Shown here: in pieces, positions 12,991 to 21,864 of the stretch
Layout of the letters: each line of letters begins with the position of its first letter
Position numbering within the stretch: position 1 is the first letter of the stretch
Origin: Nocardia vinacea
GTDB lineage: Bacteria > Actinomycetota > Actinomycetes > Mycobacteriales > Mycobacteriaceae
Reading direction: 5' to 3'
Length of the DNA: 64,000 bases
NCBI RefSeq assembly: GCF_035920345.1
Contig: NZ_CP109149.1
Coordinates: 2,666,001 to 2,730,000, forward strand
The notes under the pieces: generated by a model
The model's input: the letters and a program-made list of their open reading frames with translations, nothing else
Databases searched by the model: none
Told to the model about the DNA's origin: nothing
Translations under genes and position numbers: made by a program

Positions 12991-13638
12991 TCAGTGTGTG
13001 ATGAGGGTGTCGAGTTCGTCGGCGAACAGTAGGGCCGGGTCGAATTCCATTCCGGTGAAGTGCCCGGCGAGTTCGAGGGAGAGGACGCCGTGCAGCCGGG
13101 TCCAGAAGGACACCGCTCGATGCAGAGTTGTGGTTGGTACCGAGTGGTCGGCGGCCCATCGGCGATGGTGTTCGAGGTGGGTGTCGAACGGTGTCGCCGG
13201 TAGGTCCGCGGGCAGCGCGGAGAATGCCTCGATCAGCATCGTCATGATCTCGTTCGAAATCTCGGTGGTGTCCTCGGGTGCATGGTAACCGGGGACGGGC
13301 GTGCCGTAGATGAGGAAGTATCGCTGGGGGTCGGCCAAGGCCCACTCCCGTAGCGCGTAGGCCAGTCCGGCCAGGTCGGCGCCGGAGTCTCGGGCCGCGC
13401 GCAAGGTGTCGGCGAGGCTGCGGTAGGCGTCGCGAATGAGTTCGGTAATCAGTTCGTCGCGGCCGGCGAAGTACCGGTACAGAGCGGGGCCGCTCATGCC
13501 CACCTGTTTGGCGATGGCGTTGAGCGACAGTGCGGACGCCCCCGCCGTGGCGATCTGCTGCCAGGCGCACTGTTTTATTTCCGCCCGCATCTGCACTCGA
13601 TAGCGCTCCCGCGGGGTCTTCGCACCTGGGTTTGCCAT
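12991..13638 (-). CDS. TetR/AcrR family transcriptional regulator
   Basis: A 215-residue protein with a TetR N-terminal helix-turn-helix (about residues 20-65, including SLNAIAKQVGMSGPALYRYF) and an all-alpha ligand-binding domain of the WHG type (residues 95-205). It should bind DNA as a dimer and release it on ligand binding. It is divergent from the secreted SRPBCC gene at 13790, and the shared 150 bp contain a long imperfect inverted repeat, so it probably represses itself and that gene. The ligand cannot be predicted. The end lies 18 bp from the converging NRPS stop. Confidence 0.92.
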   Translation of the reverse strand: MANPGAKTPRERYRVQMRAEIKQCAWQQIATAGASALSLNAIAKQVGMSGPALYRYFAGRDELITELIRDAYRSLADTLRAARDSGADLAGLAYALREWALADPQRYFLIYGTPVPGYHAPEDTTEISNEIMTMLIEAFSALPADLPATPFDTHLEHHRRWAADHSVPTTTLHRAVSFWTRLHGVLSLELAGHFTGMEFDPALLFADELDTLITH

Positions 13639-13673
13639 GGGCCGCTTCCTTCCCGGCTGTGCGCCACGATCTC

Positions 13674-13735
13674 TGGTTAGAAGGTATCACTTTTGCTCTT
13701 GCTTCTCACCAAAGAAGCGTTATACCCTCTAACCA
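13674..13735. promoter_or_regulatory. Inverted repeat in the TetR/SRPBCC divergent promoter, probable operator
   Basis: TGGTTAGAAGGTAT (13674-13687) and ATACCCTCTAACCA (13722-13735) are inverted copies matching at 13 of 14 positions with a 34-bp spacer. A second short palindrome, GCTTCT-N6-AGAAGC (13701-13718), lies between them. The region is AT-richer than its surroundings. Either arm pair could be the site of the adjacent TetR protein; this is inferred from position and symmetry only. Confidence 0.55.
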
Positions 13736-13789
13736 TTGCAATAGATGATCATCGACTTTTGTGTGAGCCCGTAGATGAGGAGCAGAACC

Positions 13790-14455
13790 ATGAACGACAC
13801 TCGCCTGTCCGTCACACCGAAGGCGCACGCGGAGTCCGGCACCATCCGTCGCCGCGGGCGGGCCACTCTGCTCGGGATCGCGCTGACCGCCGCATTCCTG
13901 AGCGCCACCGTCACCCCTGCGCATGCCGACGGCCCAGCTGACTCGGCTCCGCTGACCTGCGAGGGTGCGGGCATCGACACCGCCGCTCCGATTCACTACC
14001 GGACCGAGGCCCTGATCAAAGCACCGCTGGATGCCGTCTGGAATCTGCAGACCGACGCTGAACGCTGGCCGTCCTGGCAGCAGCCGGTCACCAGCATCGA
14101 GCGTCTGGATTCGGGGCCGCTGCAGGCTGGTTCGCAATTCCGGTGGACCACTCCAGCCCCCGCCACCGCCACGACCCCCGCGACCACCCTGACAATCACC
14201 TCCACCGTCCAACAGCTGCAGCCCGCCCGGTGCATCCGCTGGAGCGGACCGGCGATCGGTGATGGGATGCGCATCGACGGCGGAATTCATGTCTGGACCT
14301 TCACCCCGGTAGACGGCGGCGTCCTGGTGCGCACCGAGGAGAACTGGAACGGAGCCCAGGTCGAAGAAAACGTGCCGACCTCCACCCACTTTCTCGGCGC
14401 CGGTCTCGAGGCCTGGCTTGCCGACCTGCGGACCGCCGCCGAAACACAGCACTGA
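13790..14455 (+). CDS. Secreted SRPBCC-fold (polyketide cyclase/START-like) protein
   Basis: The ATG at 13790 is preceded by GAGGAG at the right spacing; the in-frame ATG at 13775 overlaps that ribosome site and is less likely. The product (221 aa) has a Sec-type signal peptide: basic RRRGR stretch, hydrophobic core, cleavage near AHA-DG at about residue 42. The mature part has the SRPBCC pattern: HYRTEALIKAPLDAVWNLQTD at the first strand/helix, WPSWQQPV, and a C-terminal helix around LEAWLADL. Such folds bind hydrophobic ligands; the ligand and any enzymatic role are unknown. It is divergent from the TetR gene and probably controlled by it. Confidence 0.82.
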   Translation: MNDTRLSVTPKAHAESGTIRRRGRATLLGIALTAAFLSATVTPAHADGPADSAPLTCEGAGIDTAAPIHYRTEALIKAPLDAVWNLQTDAERWPSWQQPVTSIERLDSGPLQAGSQFRWTTPAPATATTPATTLTITSTVQQLQPARCIRWSGPAIGDGMRIDGGIHVWTFTPVDGGVLVRTEENWNGAQVEENVPTSTHFLGAGLEAWLADLRTAAETQH

Positions 14456-14495
14456 CAAGTTATTTCGCTGAGATCATCGCCAGCTCCACGAGGCC

Positions 14496-14518
14496 ATCTT
14501 GCCGGAACAGCAAGATGA
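14496..14518. other. Hairpin between the SRPBCC and DinB-like genes
   Basis: CATCTTGC (14496-14503) and GCAAGATG (14511-14518) form a perfect 8-bp stem with a 7-base loop, 40 bases after the SRPBCC stop codon. No T tract follows, so it is not a canonical terminator; it may be an mRNA end structure or a protein site. Confidence 0.35.
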
Positions 14519-14576
14519 CGTGCCAGATCGTGGCGAGCGTGGCAAGACTGGGCGCGTGCCGACCAAAGGAGGCTTG

Positions 14577-15077
14577 ATGAGTACCACCACGCGCCGCAAA
14601 CGCCGCGGCGACACCCCACCGCCCCGGACCGGAAGCAGCGAGACCGAAATCCTGCGCGGATTCCTCGACTACCTCCGGGCCTCGATCGCCGCGAAGGTGG
14701 ACGGCGCCCCCGAACCGCAGGTACGAACAGCCGCAGTGCCGTCGGGCACGAACCTGCTCGGGCTGCTCGAGCACCTGACTTTCGTCGAACGCTCGATGTT
14801 CCTCGGGGACAACGTCACCGACTGGCAGGCGACGTTCCGGGCATCACCAGCGGACAGCGTGGCCGATGTGGTCGTCCGCTACCGAGAGGCGGTCGAGCGT
14901 GCCAACGAAATACTCGACGGCTGTACCGATCTCGGCGCACCGGTCCCTCGATCGCGGCCGGGCCGGGCCGCTCCCAGCCTCCGCTGGGCACTCACCCACA
15001 TGATCGAGGAGACCGGCCGCCACGCCGGCCACGCGGACATCCTGCGCGAACTGATCGACGGCACGACCGGGCGCTGA
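14577..15077 (+). CDS. DinB-like DUF664 family protein (mycothiol-dependent enzyme type)
   Basis: A 166-residue protein; the ATG at 14577 follows an AAAGGAGG ribosome site at 14565, so the longer in-frame start at 14499 is rejected. The four-helix DinB pattern is visible: ETEILRGFLDYLRASI, GLLEHLTFVERSMFLGD with the first metal-type His, and a C-terminal LTHMIEETGRHAGHADILRE with the HxxxxxxHxxH-like spacing seen in DinB/DUF664 proteins. In actinobacteria these are often mycothiol-dependent transferases or hydrolases; the substrate is unknown. It is co-directional with the SRPBCC gene 120 bp upstream. Confidence 0.85.
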   Translation: MSTTTRRKRRGDTPPPRTGSSETEILRGFLDYLRASIAAKVDGAPEPQVRTAAVPSGTNLLGLLEHLTFVERSMFLGDNVTDWQATFRASPADSVADVVVRYREAVERANEILDGCTDLGAPVPRSRPGRAAPSLRWALTHMIEETGRHAGHADILRELIDGTTGR

Positions 15078-15082
15078 CTTCT

Positions 15083-16387
15083 TCACATCGCCGCCAACGC
15101 GGTGGTCATCGCCGTGACGACGGACTCGACCGTCGATTGATCGAAAAGCTCAGCGGCGTATACCATTTCGCCGTGGATTCCGGCGCATTGTCCGTCAGGG
15201 TGGTATTCCTCCCGCAGGTTCAGCAGTAGCTCGAAAGGGGTTCGGCGCACCGCTACCGGCCGGTGCCGGATCGCCAATCCGTGCGGGGCCGTGCCGGTGT
15301 CGAATCCGCGTAGATAGGTCACCATCACCTGGAACAGCGGATGATGGGTCCGGGAGCGTGGCGGGTTCACCAGCGCGACAAGGCGATCGAAGGGAAACTC
15401 CTTGTTCTCGTACGCGCCGAGGACACGCTCGCGGACCTGATGGACGAGTTCGCGATAGGTGGGCGCACCCGACAGGTCGAGGCGCACCACCGCGGTGTCG
15501 ACCACGCACCCGACGACATCCTGCAGCCCTTCCGAATCGCGTCCGCTCAATGCCACCCCGATCGGCAGATCGGTGCCGGCACCGTGACCGTTCAGCGCCA
15601 TCGCGAGCGCGGTGTGCACCAGCATGTAGATGCTCACCCGGTAGTCGAGGGCAGTCCGGGCGAGCCTGCGATGGGTGTCGGCGTCGACGAGAACGGGCAC
15701 CGCCGCCGCCGTATTCGACCGCCGCTCAGCGCGGGGACGGTCGACGGGGAGCACCGGCTGTTCCGGCACGCCGTCGAGCATGGTGCGCCAGTACCGCGCC
15801 TGCTGCTCGAGCACGTGGGTATCCGGGCCGAGCAACTGCCGCAACCATATGGCGTAGTCCGCGAATTACGTTGCCGGACTGAACCATTGCGGTACCCGGC
15901 CGGCGACCCGCGCCCGGTAGGCGGTCAGGAGATCACGCTGGAGGATGCCCATGGATTCGCCGTCGCCGGCAATGTGATGGACCACCCCGAAAAAGACGTG
16001 ATGCTCGCGACCCAACCGGTACAGGCGGGTTCGCATCGGCTGCTGCACCGTCAGGTCGAACCCGTGCCGCAACTCGGATTCCATTGCCCGCTCGACACTG
16101 TCGATACCGTCGGCTTCGACGATGCGGAAATCCGGCTGCGCCGACCCGATCGGCAAAATCCGCTGTACCGGGCTGTCCACCGCATACGGCAGTACGGTGC
16201 GCAGGATTTCGTGCCGGGCGACCAGATCGCCGATCGCCACCTGAACTGCCGCCGCGTCGAGCGGTCCACGGATGTCGAGCGCGGTCGCGATCAGGTAGTC
16301 GGGTTGCTGCCCACCGAGATAGTTCACCGTCCACAGGCGCAACTGCGCGGGCGAGAGCGGGATCGGGTCGGTGCGGGGAACATGCGC
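15083..16387 (-). pseudogene. Decayed stand-alone NRPS condensation domain (in-frame TAA)
   Basis: The minus strand encodes a nearly complete condensation domain in one frame. C1 motif SPAQLRLW is near 16350, HHIAGDG lies around 15975, the FADYAIWLRQ region is near 15850, and the C-lobe runs to a TGA at 15083. The frame is interrupted by TAA at 15866-15868 where related domains have Gln (one C-to-T change from CAA). No start codon precedes the C1 motif: the frame is open only from 16387, after a TGA. No A or T domain is attached. Both halves remain well conserved, so the loss looks recent. It is probably a leftover of a larger NRPS gene, between the two NRPS loci of this window. Confidence 0.8.
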
Positions 16388-16492
16388 TCATCCCGCTGGC
16401 GAACGGCCGTGCGCCCTCGCAGACCACGACAACACGGGCCGTGACCACCCGACAAGACCCGGTTTCCACCGGCCACATCAAGAGGGGCGGCA

Positions 16493-17611
16493 GTGGGTGA
16501 AAATCATTGGTGCCGTGGGGTGAACGCGGTCTACGGTGTGCCCGTGACTACCGATGTACGAGGTTCCTACGACACACGGTTCGCCGGTGTCGCCGAGGCC
16601 CTCGCGGCATCGCTGAACGCCGACGATGTCGGCGCGTCGGCGGCGGTGTACGTCGACGGCGAACCCGTGGTCGACATCTGGGGTGGTTATGCCGACGCGG
16701 ACCGCACCGTGACGTGGGAGGCGGACACCATCGTCAACGTCTGGTCGACGACCAAGACGATGGTGGCATTGTGCACGCTCATACTGGCCGACCGTGGCGA
16801 ACTCGATCTGAACGCGCCGGTCGCCAGGTACTGGCCGGAGTTCGCGGCGGCGGGCAAACACGATGTGCTGGTACGGCACCTACTCGGTCACACCGCGGGT
16901 CTGCCGGTATGGGATGACCCCGTCGCGGCCGCCGACCTGTACTCCTGGCCGACCGTCACCGCGCGTCTTGCCGGACAGTCTCCCCTATGGGAACCGGGCA
17001 CCGAAGGGGGTTATCACTCGATAACCTTCGGCTTCCTCGTCGGTGAGGTCATCGCCCGGGTGACCGGACGCAGCGTGGGCACATTCTTCGCTGAGGAAGT
17101 GGCCGCGCCGTTGGGCGCGGACTTCCACATAGGACTCACGGCTGAGCACGACCATCGCGTCGCCGCGCTCATCCCCGCGCCCGAGGGGGACCGCCCCGAG
17201 GGATTCTCGGTCGGAGTGTCCGACGCCAACACTCCGGCGTGGCGGCGCGCGGAGATCCCGGCCATCAACGGTCACGGCAACGCACGCTCGGTCGCCGCGG
17301 TCCAGTCGATACTCGCGTGCGGCGGCAGCGTCGGCGGGGTTCGCCTGCTGTCGCAGCCCGGCTGTGACCGCGTATTCGAAGAACAATTCCACGGCCGGGA
17401 CCGTGTGCTGGAACGGCCGATCCGCTGGGGCATGGGCTACCGCCTCGAGGGGCGCACCTGCTCGTGGGGCGGATGGGGCGGCTCCCTGGTTCTCGTCGAT
17501 TTCAAGCACCGGATGACGGTGTCCTACGTGATGAACCAGGTGCTGTGGACCGACGACAATATGCGAGCCCTGAGCATCCTGATCGCCGCCTACGATGCAC
17601 TGACCACCTGA
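16493..17611 (+). CDS. Serine hydrolase of the beta-lactamase/esterase (EstB-like) family
   Basis: A 372-residue protein of the class C beta-lactamase-like serine hydrolase superfamily. The catalytic SxxK is STTK (near residue 84), with the conserved Tyr in GGYHSITFG near residue 185 and the long C-terminal part of EstB-type esterases. No signal peptide is evident, so a cytoplasmic esterase is more likely than a resistance enzyme. The start is uncertain: GTG at 16493 has a purine-rich AGAGGGG upstream, while GTG at 16538 or 16544 would begin at VPVTTDVRG, a more usual N-terminus. Its substrate is unknown. It is convergent with the kinase operon, 11 bp from its end. Confidence 0.88.
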   Translation: MGENHWCRGVNAVYGVPVTTDVRGSYDTRFAGVAEALAASLNADDVGASAAVYVDGEPVVDIWGGYADADRTVTWEADTIVNVWSTTKTMVALCTLILADRGELDLNAPVARYWPEFAAAGKHDVLVRHLLGHTAGLPVWDDPVAAADLYSWPTVTARLAGQSPLWEPGTEGGYHSITFGFLVGEVIARVTGRSVGTFFAEEVAAPLGADFHIGLTAEHDHRVAALIPAPEGDRPEGFSVGVSDANTPAWRRAEIPAINGHGNARSVAAVQSILACGGSVGGVRLLSQPGCDRVFEEQFHGRDRVLERPIRWGMGYRLEGRTCSWGGWGGSLVLVDFKHRMTVSYVMNQVLWTDDNMRALSILIAAYDALTT

Positions 17612-17622
17612 CGGCGACCATC

Positions 17623-19131
17623 TCACACGGGTGCGTTGCGCCACCAGCGCTCGTAGAGGTCTTGGCCCGAGGTGCCGCCGGACACCCCCATGGTGCAGTT
17701 CGCCCGCGCGGCGTCGTCGAATCGGAGCAGTAACTCTCCTGTGGGCCCTGTCACGCCGGTGGTGTCGTACCAGGTGGCGTGCCCCTGTCCCGTCGGCCGC
17801 ACCCAGCTTTCTTCACCGACGAAGGTTCCACCCTGCGACGGCACGAATTCGTCGGCCGGTTTGTCGATCCCGCATCGCACCAGGATTCGGGAAACCGGAT
17901 CTCGGTTTCCGTTGCAGGCCAACGAGTTCATCGAATCCCGTGTCTGTCTCGCGTCGATCGGCCGCTGATCGCCATCGATCGCGACGCATCGGAGGCCCTG
18001 ATAACCACTGTCCGTCTGCGTCTTCGGAAGCAGTTGCGGGAAGGCCTTGATCACTCGCTCGTGCGCCGCCCAGGAGTTCGGGTCGACCGGTACCGTCGCG
18101 GACGGCACGCTCGACAGCGCGTCCGCCGACGCCGACGCCGACGCCGGATGCTGGGTCGAATTACGGTTCAGCACAAAAATACTCGCGATCGCCAAGACGG
18201 CCACCGCCGTCAGGACACCGACCCCGATACCGACGTTCCTGCGCCGAGCCGGTCGGTGGCCGATCGCCGGGACCGGATCCTGAGCGACGCCGAAAGCCGT
18301 TGCCGCCGCGGCGGCGAGCGCTCCGCAGCTCGGGTAGCGCTGCTGCGGATCCTTGGCCAGCGCGCGAGCGATCACGTCATCGATCTCCCCGGGAAGTTCC
18401 GGGACGGTGGCGGTCGGCCGTGGCGGCGGATCCTGGAGGTGCGCCATGATCACGGCATCGGTCCTCGCGCGCGGGAACGGTTTCGCGGCGGTCAGCAGTT
18501 CGTAGAGGGTGCAGCCCAGCGAGTAGACGTCGGCACGGTGATCGACCGCCGCTCCGGTCAACTGCTCCGGCGCCGCATAGGCAATGGTCGCCAGGATCGA
18601 TCCCGCCTGGGTCAGCACCGTCGTCGCGGCTGCGGCCTTGGCGATACCGAAGTCGGTGATGGCGACCCGATCCGATTGTCCTGGAATCGATTCCACCAGA
18701 ATATTGGCCGGTTTGACGTCACGGTGCAGCATGCCTGCCCGATGCGCGTGATCGAGGCCGCGAGCGACGGCGCCGATGATGTGCAGGATCCGCTGCGGGG
18801 ACGCCACCGCGCGGTGGCGGATTAGTTCGGCTGCGTCGGGGCCGTCCATGAACCGCATCGCGATCCACAGCCGTCCGTGCTCGATGCCGCGGTCGTAGAC
18901 GCCGATGATGTTCGGATGGTCCAGCCGGGCGGCGAGTTCGGCCTCACGGACGAAGCGGGCCCGGAACTCGGGATCCGTACTGTATTCCGCCGACAGCACT
19001 TTCAGCGCGTCCCGGCGCGGCAACCTGGGATGCGCTGCCACATACACCGTTCCCATGCCGCCGCTGCCGAGCAACCGCTCGATCCGGTACCCCGCGAAAA
19101 CCGTACCCGGCAACAACTTTCTGCTATCCAC
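17623..19131 (-). CDS. Membrane Ser/Thr protein kinase, third gene of second cassette
   Basis: A 502-residue PknB-type kinase. The kinase domain (about 12-270) has the glycine loop GSGGMG, the lysine in DALKVL, HRDVKPANIL, DFG and APE. After it come a basic stretch (RPARRRN), one TM helix (about 285-308) and an outside domain of some 190 residues with four conserved Cys, ending in RWWRNAP. The GTG at 19131 overlaps the lipoprotein stop by 8 bases (GTGGATAG), suggesting coupled translation. It is most similar to the kinase at 21865-23436 (shared GIEHGRLWIAM and AKPFPR), which occupies the same place in the other cassette. It probably phosphorylates cytoplasmic proteins in response to an envelope signal; ligand and targets are unknown. 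Confidence 0.92.
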   Translation of the reverse strand: MDSRKLLPGTVFAGYRIERLLGSGGMGTVYVAAHPRLPRRDALKVLSAEYSTDPEFRARFVREAELAARLDHPNIIGVYDRGIEHGRLWIAMRFMDGPDAAELIRHRAVASPQRILHIIGAVARGLDHAHRAGMLHRDVKPANILVESIPGQSDRVAITDFGIAKAAAATTVLTQAGSILATIAYAAPEQLTGAAVDHRADVYSLGCTLYELLTAAKPFPRARTDAVIMAHLQDPPPRPTATVPELPGEIDDVIARALAKDPQQRYPSCGALAAAAATAFGVAQDPVPAIGHRPARRRNVGIGVGVLTAVAVLAIASIFVLNRNSTQHPASASASADALSSVPSATVPVDPNSWAAHERVIKAFPQLLPKTQTDSGYQGLRCVAIDGDQRPIDARQTRDSMNSLACNGNRDPVSRILVRCGIDKPADEFVPSQGGTFVGEESWVRPTGQGHATWYDTTGVTGPTGELLLRFDDAARANCTMGVSGGTSGQDLYERWWRNAPV

Positions 19132-20374
19132 TGTGCACCAGCAGCGCGTATTGGGCGGCAATCAGCTGTTGTGCGTCCGTCGGATTACGGCCGACGATCC
19201 TCGCGGTGTACCGGCCGTAGAGGACGTGGCAGAGGACCTGGGCCGGCCACTCCGGCTGCGTGTTGATGCCGTTGCGGCAATACACGTCCGGGACCCCGGC
19301 CGGTGCGGCGATTCTCTTGGTGGGGTCCGCCGCGCGCATCTCCTCGGTGAATACCCGGCGCGCGCTGACGGCATCCGGAAACCGCTCGAGCAGGTTGTGA
19401 CCGTTCATAGCGACGATTTCGATCGGTTCTTTGAACCCGAGGTGCTTCATCAGCCGGGTGGCATGCGGGCCCAGCACCACGCCGCTGATGCGGAGGCCGG
19501 ACGACCAGCCCGCATTGTCATCGGTGTCCGATGCGGTCACCGTCGGATACGACCAGTGCCCGGCCCCGTAGGGCAGCAACCGCGACAGCATGCGGTCCCG
19601 ATCCAGGGGTAGGTCGGCGAACCGATCCGGTGCGGTCTCGTGGAAGTCCCGCAACCTGGGTAGCTGGACGTCGAATGCCTTGCGCACCAGCCCGGTCAGT
19701 ACCGCTTGATCCGGTGCGGTGTGCCCGGCCAGCACGCTGACGACGAACGACCCTTGCGCGATCGTCGCGCCCATGGTCGGCACCGCCGGGCGCCAGTGCA
19801 CGAAGGCCGACGGGTACTCCGCGAGCCGTACCGGCACATTGTCCGGGCTGATCGCGGCATCGGTGGCGTCCATCTGCCGAGCCGCCAACTGCGCCGCCAT
19901 GGCATCGGGAAAGCGCAGCAGGATCACCGTCAACAGCCGCCCGGCGCCGATCTGCGGCGGCGCTACGCCGAAGTCGACATCGCTGCCACTGACCGCGAAT
20001 CCAGCCAGCATGCGATGCGATGCGAGCACGCCCCGAACCCGCTCGGCCAGAATGCCCGCCGCCTTCAGCGGGGTCGGCAACGGCGCGATCCGGTCGACGA
20101 CGCCGTTGGTCAACACCGGGTCGACCTCGACGGGGTCGAGTGCGGCTTCAGCCATCCGCATCGATTCCAGCACCCGCCCGTACTTGTCGGTGCTGGTGCG
20201 CGGCGGCGACAGCGGGTCGACGCTGTTCGATCCGACGTCGAGCGCGGCTAGGTCGAGGCGTTCCGGCGTCGGCTGGCCGGGCCGTACACACCCGCACAAC
20301 ACTGTCAGGGCCGCGGCCAGTACGGCGACGGCCCGTATGCCTTCAGCGCGCGAATACATCGGTCCCCCTGTCAT
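19124..20374 (-). CDS. Lipoprotein of the kinase cassette (copy 2)
   Basis: About 416 residues, starting at the ATG of an ATGA overlap with the upstream kinase stop; a second Met at 20359, preceded by AGGGGG, is an alternative. The signal sequence ends in a lipobox-like LTVLCGC, so the mature protein should be lipid-anchored outside the membrane. The first mature segment (LDLAALDVG) and the RMAEAALDPVEVDP motif recur in the lipoprotein at 23441-24643, with long colinear similarity (HxMLAGFxV, LLRFPDAxAAQ, DRFAxLPLDRD). It resembles Nocardia lipoproteins annotated, as far as I recall, as DUF7373. Its position between two kinases suggests a sensor or ligand-binding partner. Confidence 0.85.
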   Translation of the reverse strand: MTGGPMYSRAEGIRAVAVLAAALTVLCGCVRPGQPTPERLDLAALDVGSNSVDPLSPPRTSTDKYGRVLESMRMAEAALDPVEVDPVLTNGVVDRIAPLPTPLKAAGILAERVRGVLASHRMLAGFAVSGSDVDFGVAPPQIGAGRLLTVILLRFPDAMAAQLAARQMDATDAAISPDNVPVRLAEYPSAFVHWRPAVPTMGATIAQGSFVVSVLAGHTAPDQAVLTGLVRKAFDVQLPRLRDFHETAPDRFADLPLDRDRMLSRLLPYGAGHWSYPTVTASDTDDNAGWSSGLRISGVVLGPHATRLMKHLGFKEPIEIVAMNGHNLLERFPDAVSARRVFTEEMRAADPTKRIAAPAGVPDVYCRNGINTQPEWPAQVLCHVLYGRYTARIVGRNPTDAQQLIAAQYALLVHSG

Positions 20375-21837
20375 AGCGGCGCATTCGGCCACCACCGTTC
20401 CCGGAGCACGGAACCGGAGATGGCACCGCCTACGCGCAGGCGGCAGAAGTTGCGATCCGGGCGGTCGAACATCACGTCGAGTCTGCCTACGGTCACCCCA
20501 TCGTTCGTGGTGGCACTCCCCCAGCGGACCCGCCCGGCGGCGCCGTCGCGGGACCACAGCTCCTCCCCTTCCAGCTGCGTCATCGGGGACCAGTCGCGAA
20601 TCGGCGTGCGGTCCGAATTACAGATGACGATGACCACTTCGGCCGGGTCCCGGTCGCCGAGACAGATCACGCCACCAGTCGGGACCTGCTGATCGAAGGA
20701 GATGAAGTTGTTGTTCTGGTCGGTGTGCAGGCAGGTGTTGAGTTCCTGATATCCGACGGCGGCCGGTGCGACCGGCAGCAGGTTCGGAAAGGTCTCGGCG
20801 GCAAGGGCGGCCGCGCCCCAGGCAGCCGAATTCGTCGCGACCCAGGTCGGGCCGGTCTCGGACGATCCCGCGGAGTCGTCGCGACCGAGGCCGCCGGCCA
20901 GCGAAACCACCGCCGTCACCAGCACAATCGCCGCGATCGCCGCACCGGTCAGAATCCTGCGGCGCCGCATCGCACGGGGGGCGGTCTCGCCGGCGGCATC
21001 AGCCGACCACGCCGCGTGTGCCGCCGCCGCCAACGCACCGCAGCTCTGATAGCGGTCGGCCGGGTCCTTGGCCAGCGCCGTGGCAATGACCGAATCCAAT
21101 CCCGTTGGTACCCGGGGATTGTCGAGGCTCGGGCGTGGCGGCTCCTCATGCAGGTGCGCGTACATCACCGCCGCCGGACTGCTGCGCAGATACGGCACCG
21201 AACCGGTGAGCAGCTGATACAGCGTGCAGCCGAGCGAGTACACATCGGCACGGTGATCGACCGTGTCACCGCTGATCAGCTCGGGCGGCGCATAAGCCAG
21301 CGTGGCGGTGAACCCCCCACCCTCGGACAGGGTTCCCTCCGCACCGGCGGTGCGCGCGATACCGAAGTCGGTGACCAGCACTCGATCCGGCTGCCCCGGT
21401 TCTTCGGCGAGCAGCAGATTCGCGGGCTTCACATCACGATGCTGCAGACCGACTCGATGGATCTCATCCAACCCCTGCGCGGCCTCGGCCAGGATCCGTA
21501 GCGCGCGCTCGACCGGGACCGTCGCGTCGCGCCGGATCAGATCGGCGACATCACCGCCATCGACGTACTGCATCGCGATCCACAGTCGGCCGTCGTGCTC
21601 ACCACGGTCGCGCACCGCAACCACATTCGGATGCTGCAGCCGCACCGCGACCTCGGCCTCGCGCAGGAACCGCGCCCGGAATTCGGCGTCGCTCGCGTGC
21701 CGGTCGGACAGGATCTTCAGCGCATCGTGACGGGGCAGCCGGGGATGACGCGCCAGATACACCTCACCCATACCGCCCGCGCCGAGCCTGCGTTCGATCC
21801 GATACCCGGCGAAATCCGTACCGTCCGCGACAGTCAC
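20371..21837 (-). CDS. Membrane Ser/Thr protein kinase, first gene of second cassette
   Basis: A 488-residue PknB-type kinase starting at GTG with a strong AAAAGGAGGG ribosome site about 8 bases upstream. Kinase motifs: GAGGMG, DALKIL, HRDVKPANLL, DFG, APE (written APPE in YAPPELISG). One TM helix lies near residues 305-325. The external domain carries four Cys (NTC, VIC, VIC, NFC) and ends in RWWPNAP. It is closest to the kinase at 24640-26127 (both FAGYRIERRLG, WIAMQYV and YAHLHE). Only 27 bases separate it from the preceding kinase, so the two cassettes probably form one transcript. Confidence 0.92.
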   Translation of the reverse strand: MTVADGTDFAGYRIERRLGAGGMGEVYLARHPRLPRHDALKILSDRHASDAEFRARFLREAEVAVRLQHPNVVAVRDRGEHDGRLWIAMQYVDGGDVADLIRRDATVPVERALRILAEAAQGLDEIHRVGLQHRDVKPANLLLAEEPGQPDRVLVTDFGIARTAGAEGTLSEGGGFTATLAYAPPELISGDTVDHRADVYSLGCTLYQLLTGSVPYLRSSPAAVMYAHLHEEPPRPSLDNPRVPTGLDSVIATALAKDPADRYQSCGALAAAAHAAWSADAAGETAPRAMRRRRILTGAAIAAIVLVTAVVSLAGGLGRDDSAGSSETGPTWVATNSAAWGAAALAAETFPNLLPVAPAAVGYQELNTCLHTDQNNNFISFDQQVPTGGVICLGDRDPAEVVIVICNSDRTPIRDWSPMTQLEGEELWSRDGAAGRVRWGSATTNDGVTVGRLDVMFDRPDRNFCRLRVGGAISGSVLRERWWPNAPL

Positions 21838-21864
21838 CGGCGCTGCCCTCCTTTTCCTGCGCGA

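Noticed and set aside
15341..16444. + strand frame of 367 codons across the C-domain remnant
   Set aside because: Composition is His/Arg/Pro-rich without family features, while the minus strand shows all condensation-domain motifs.
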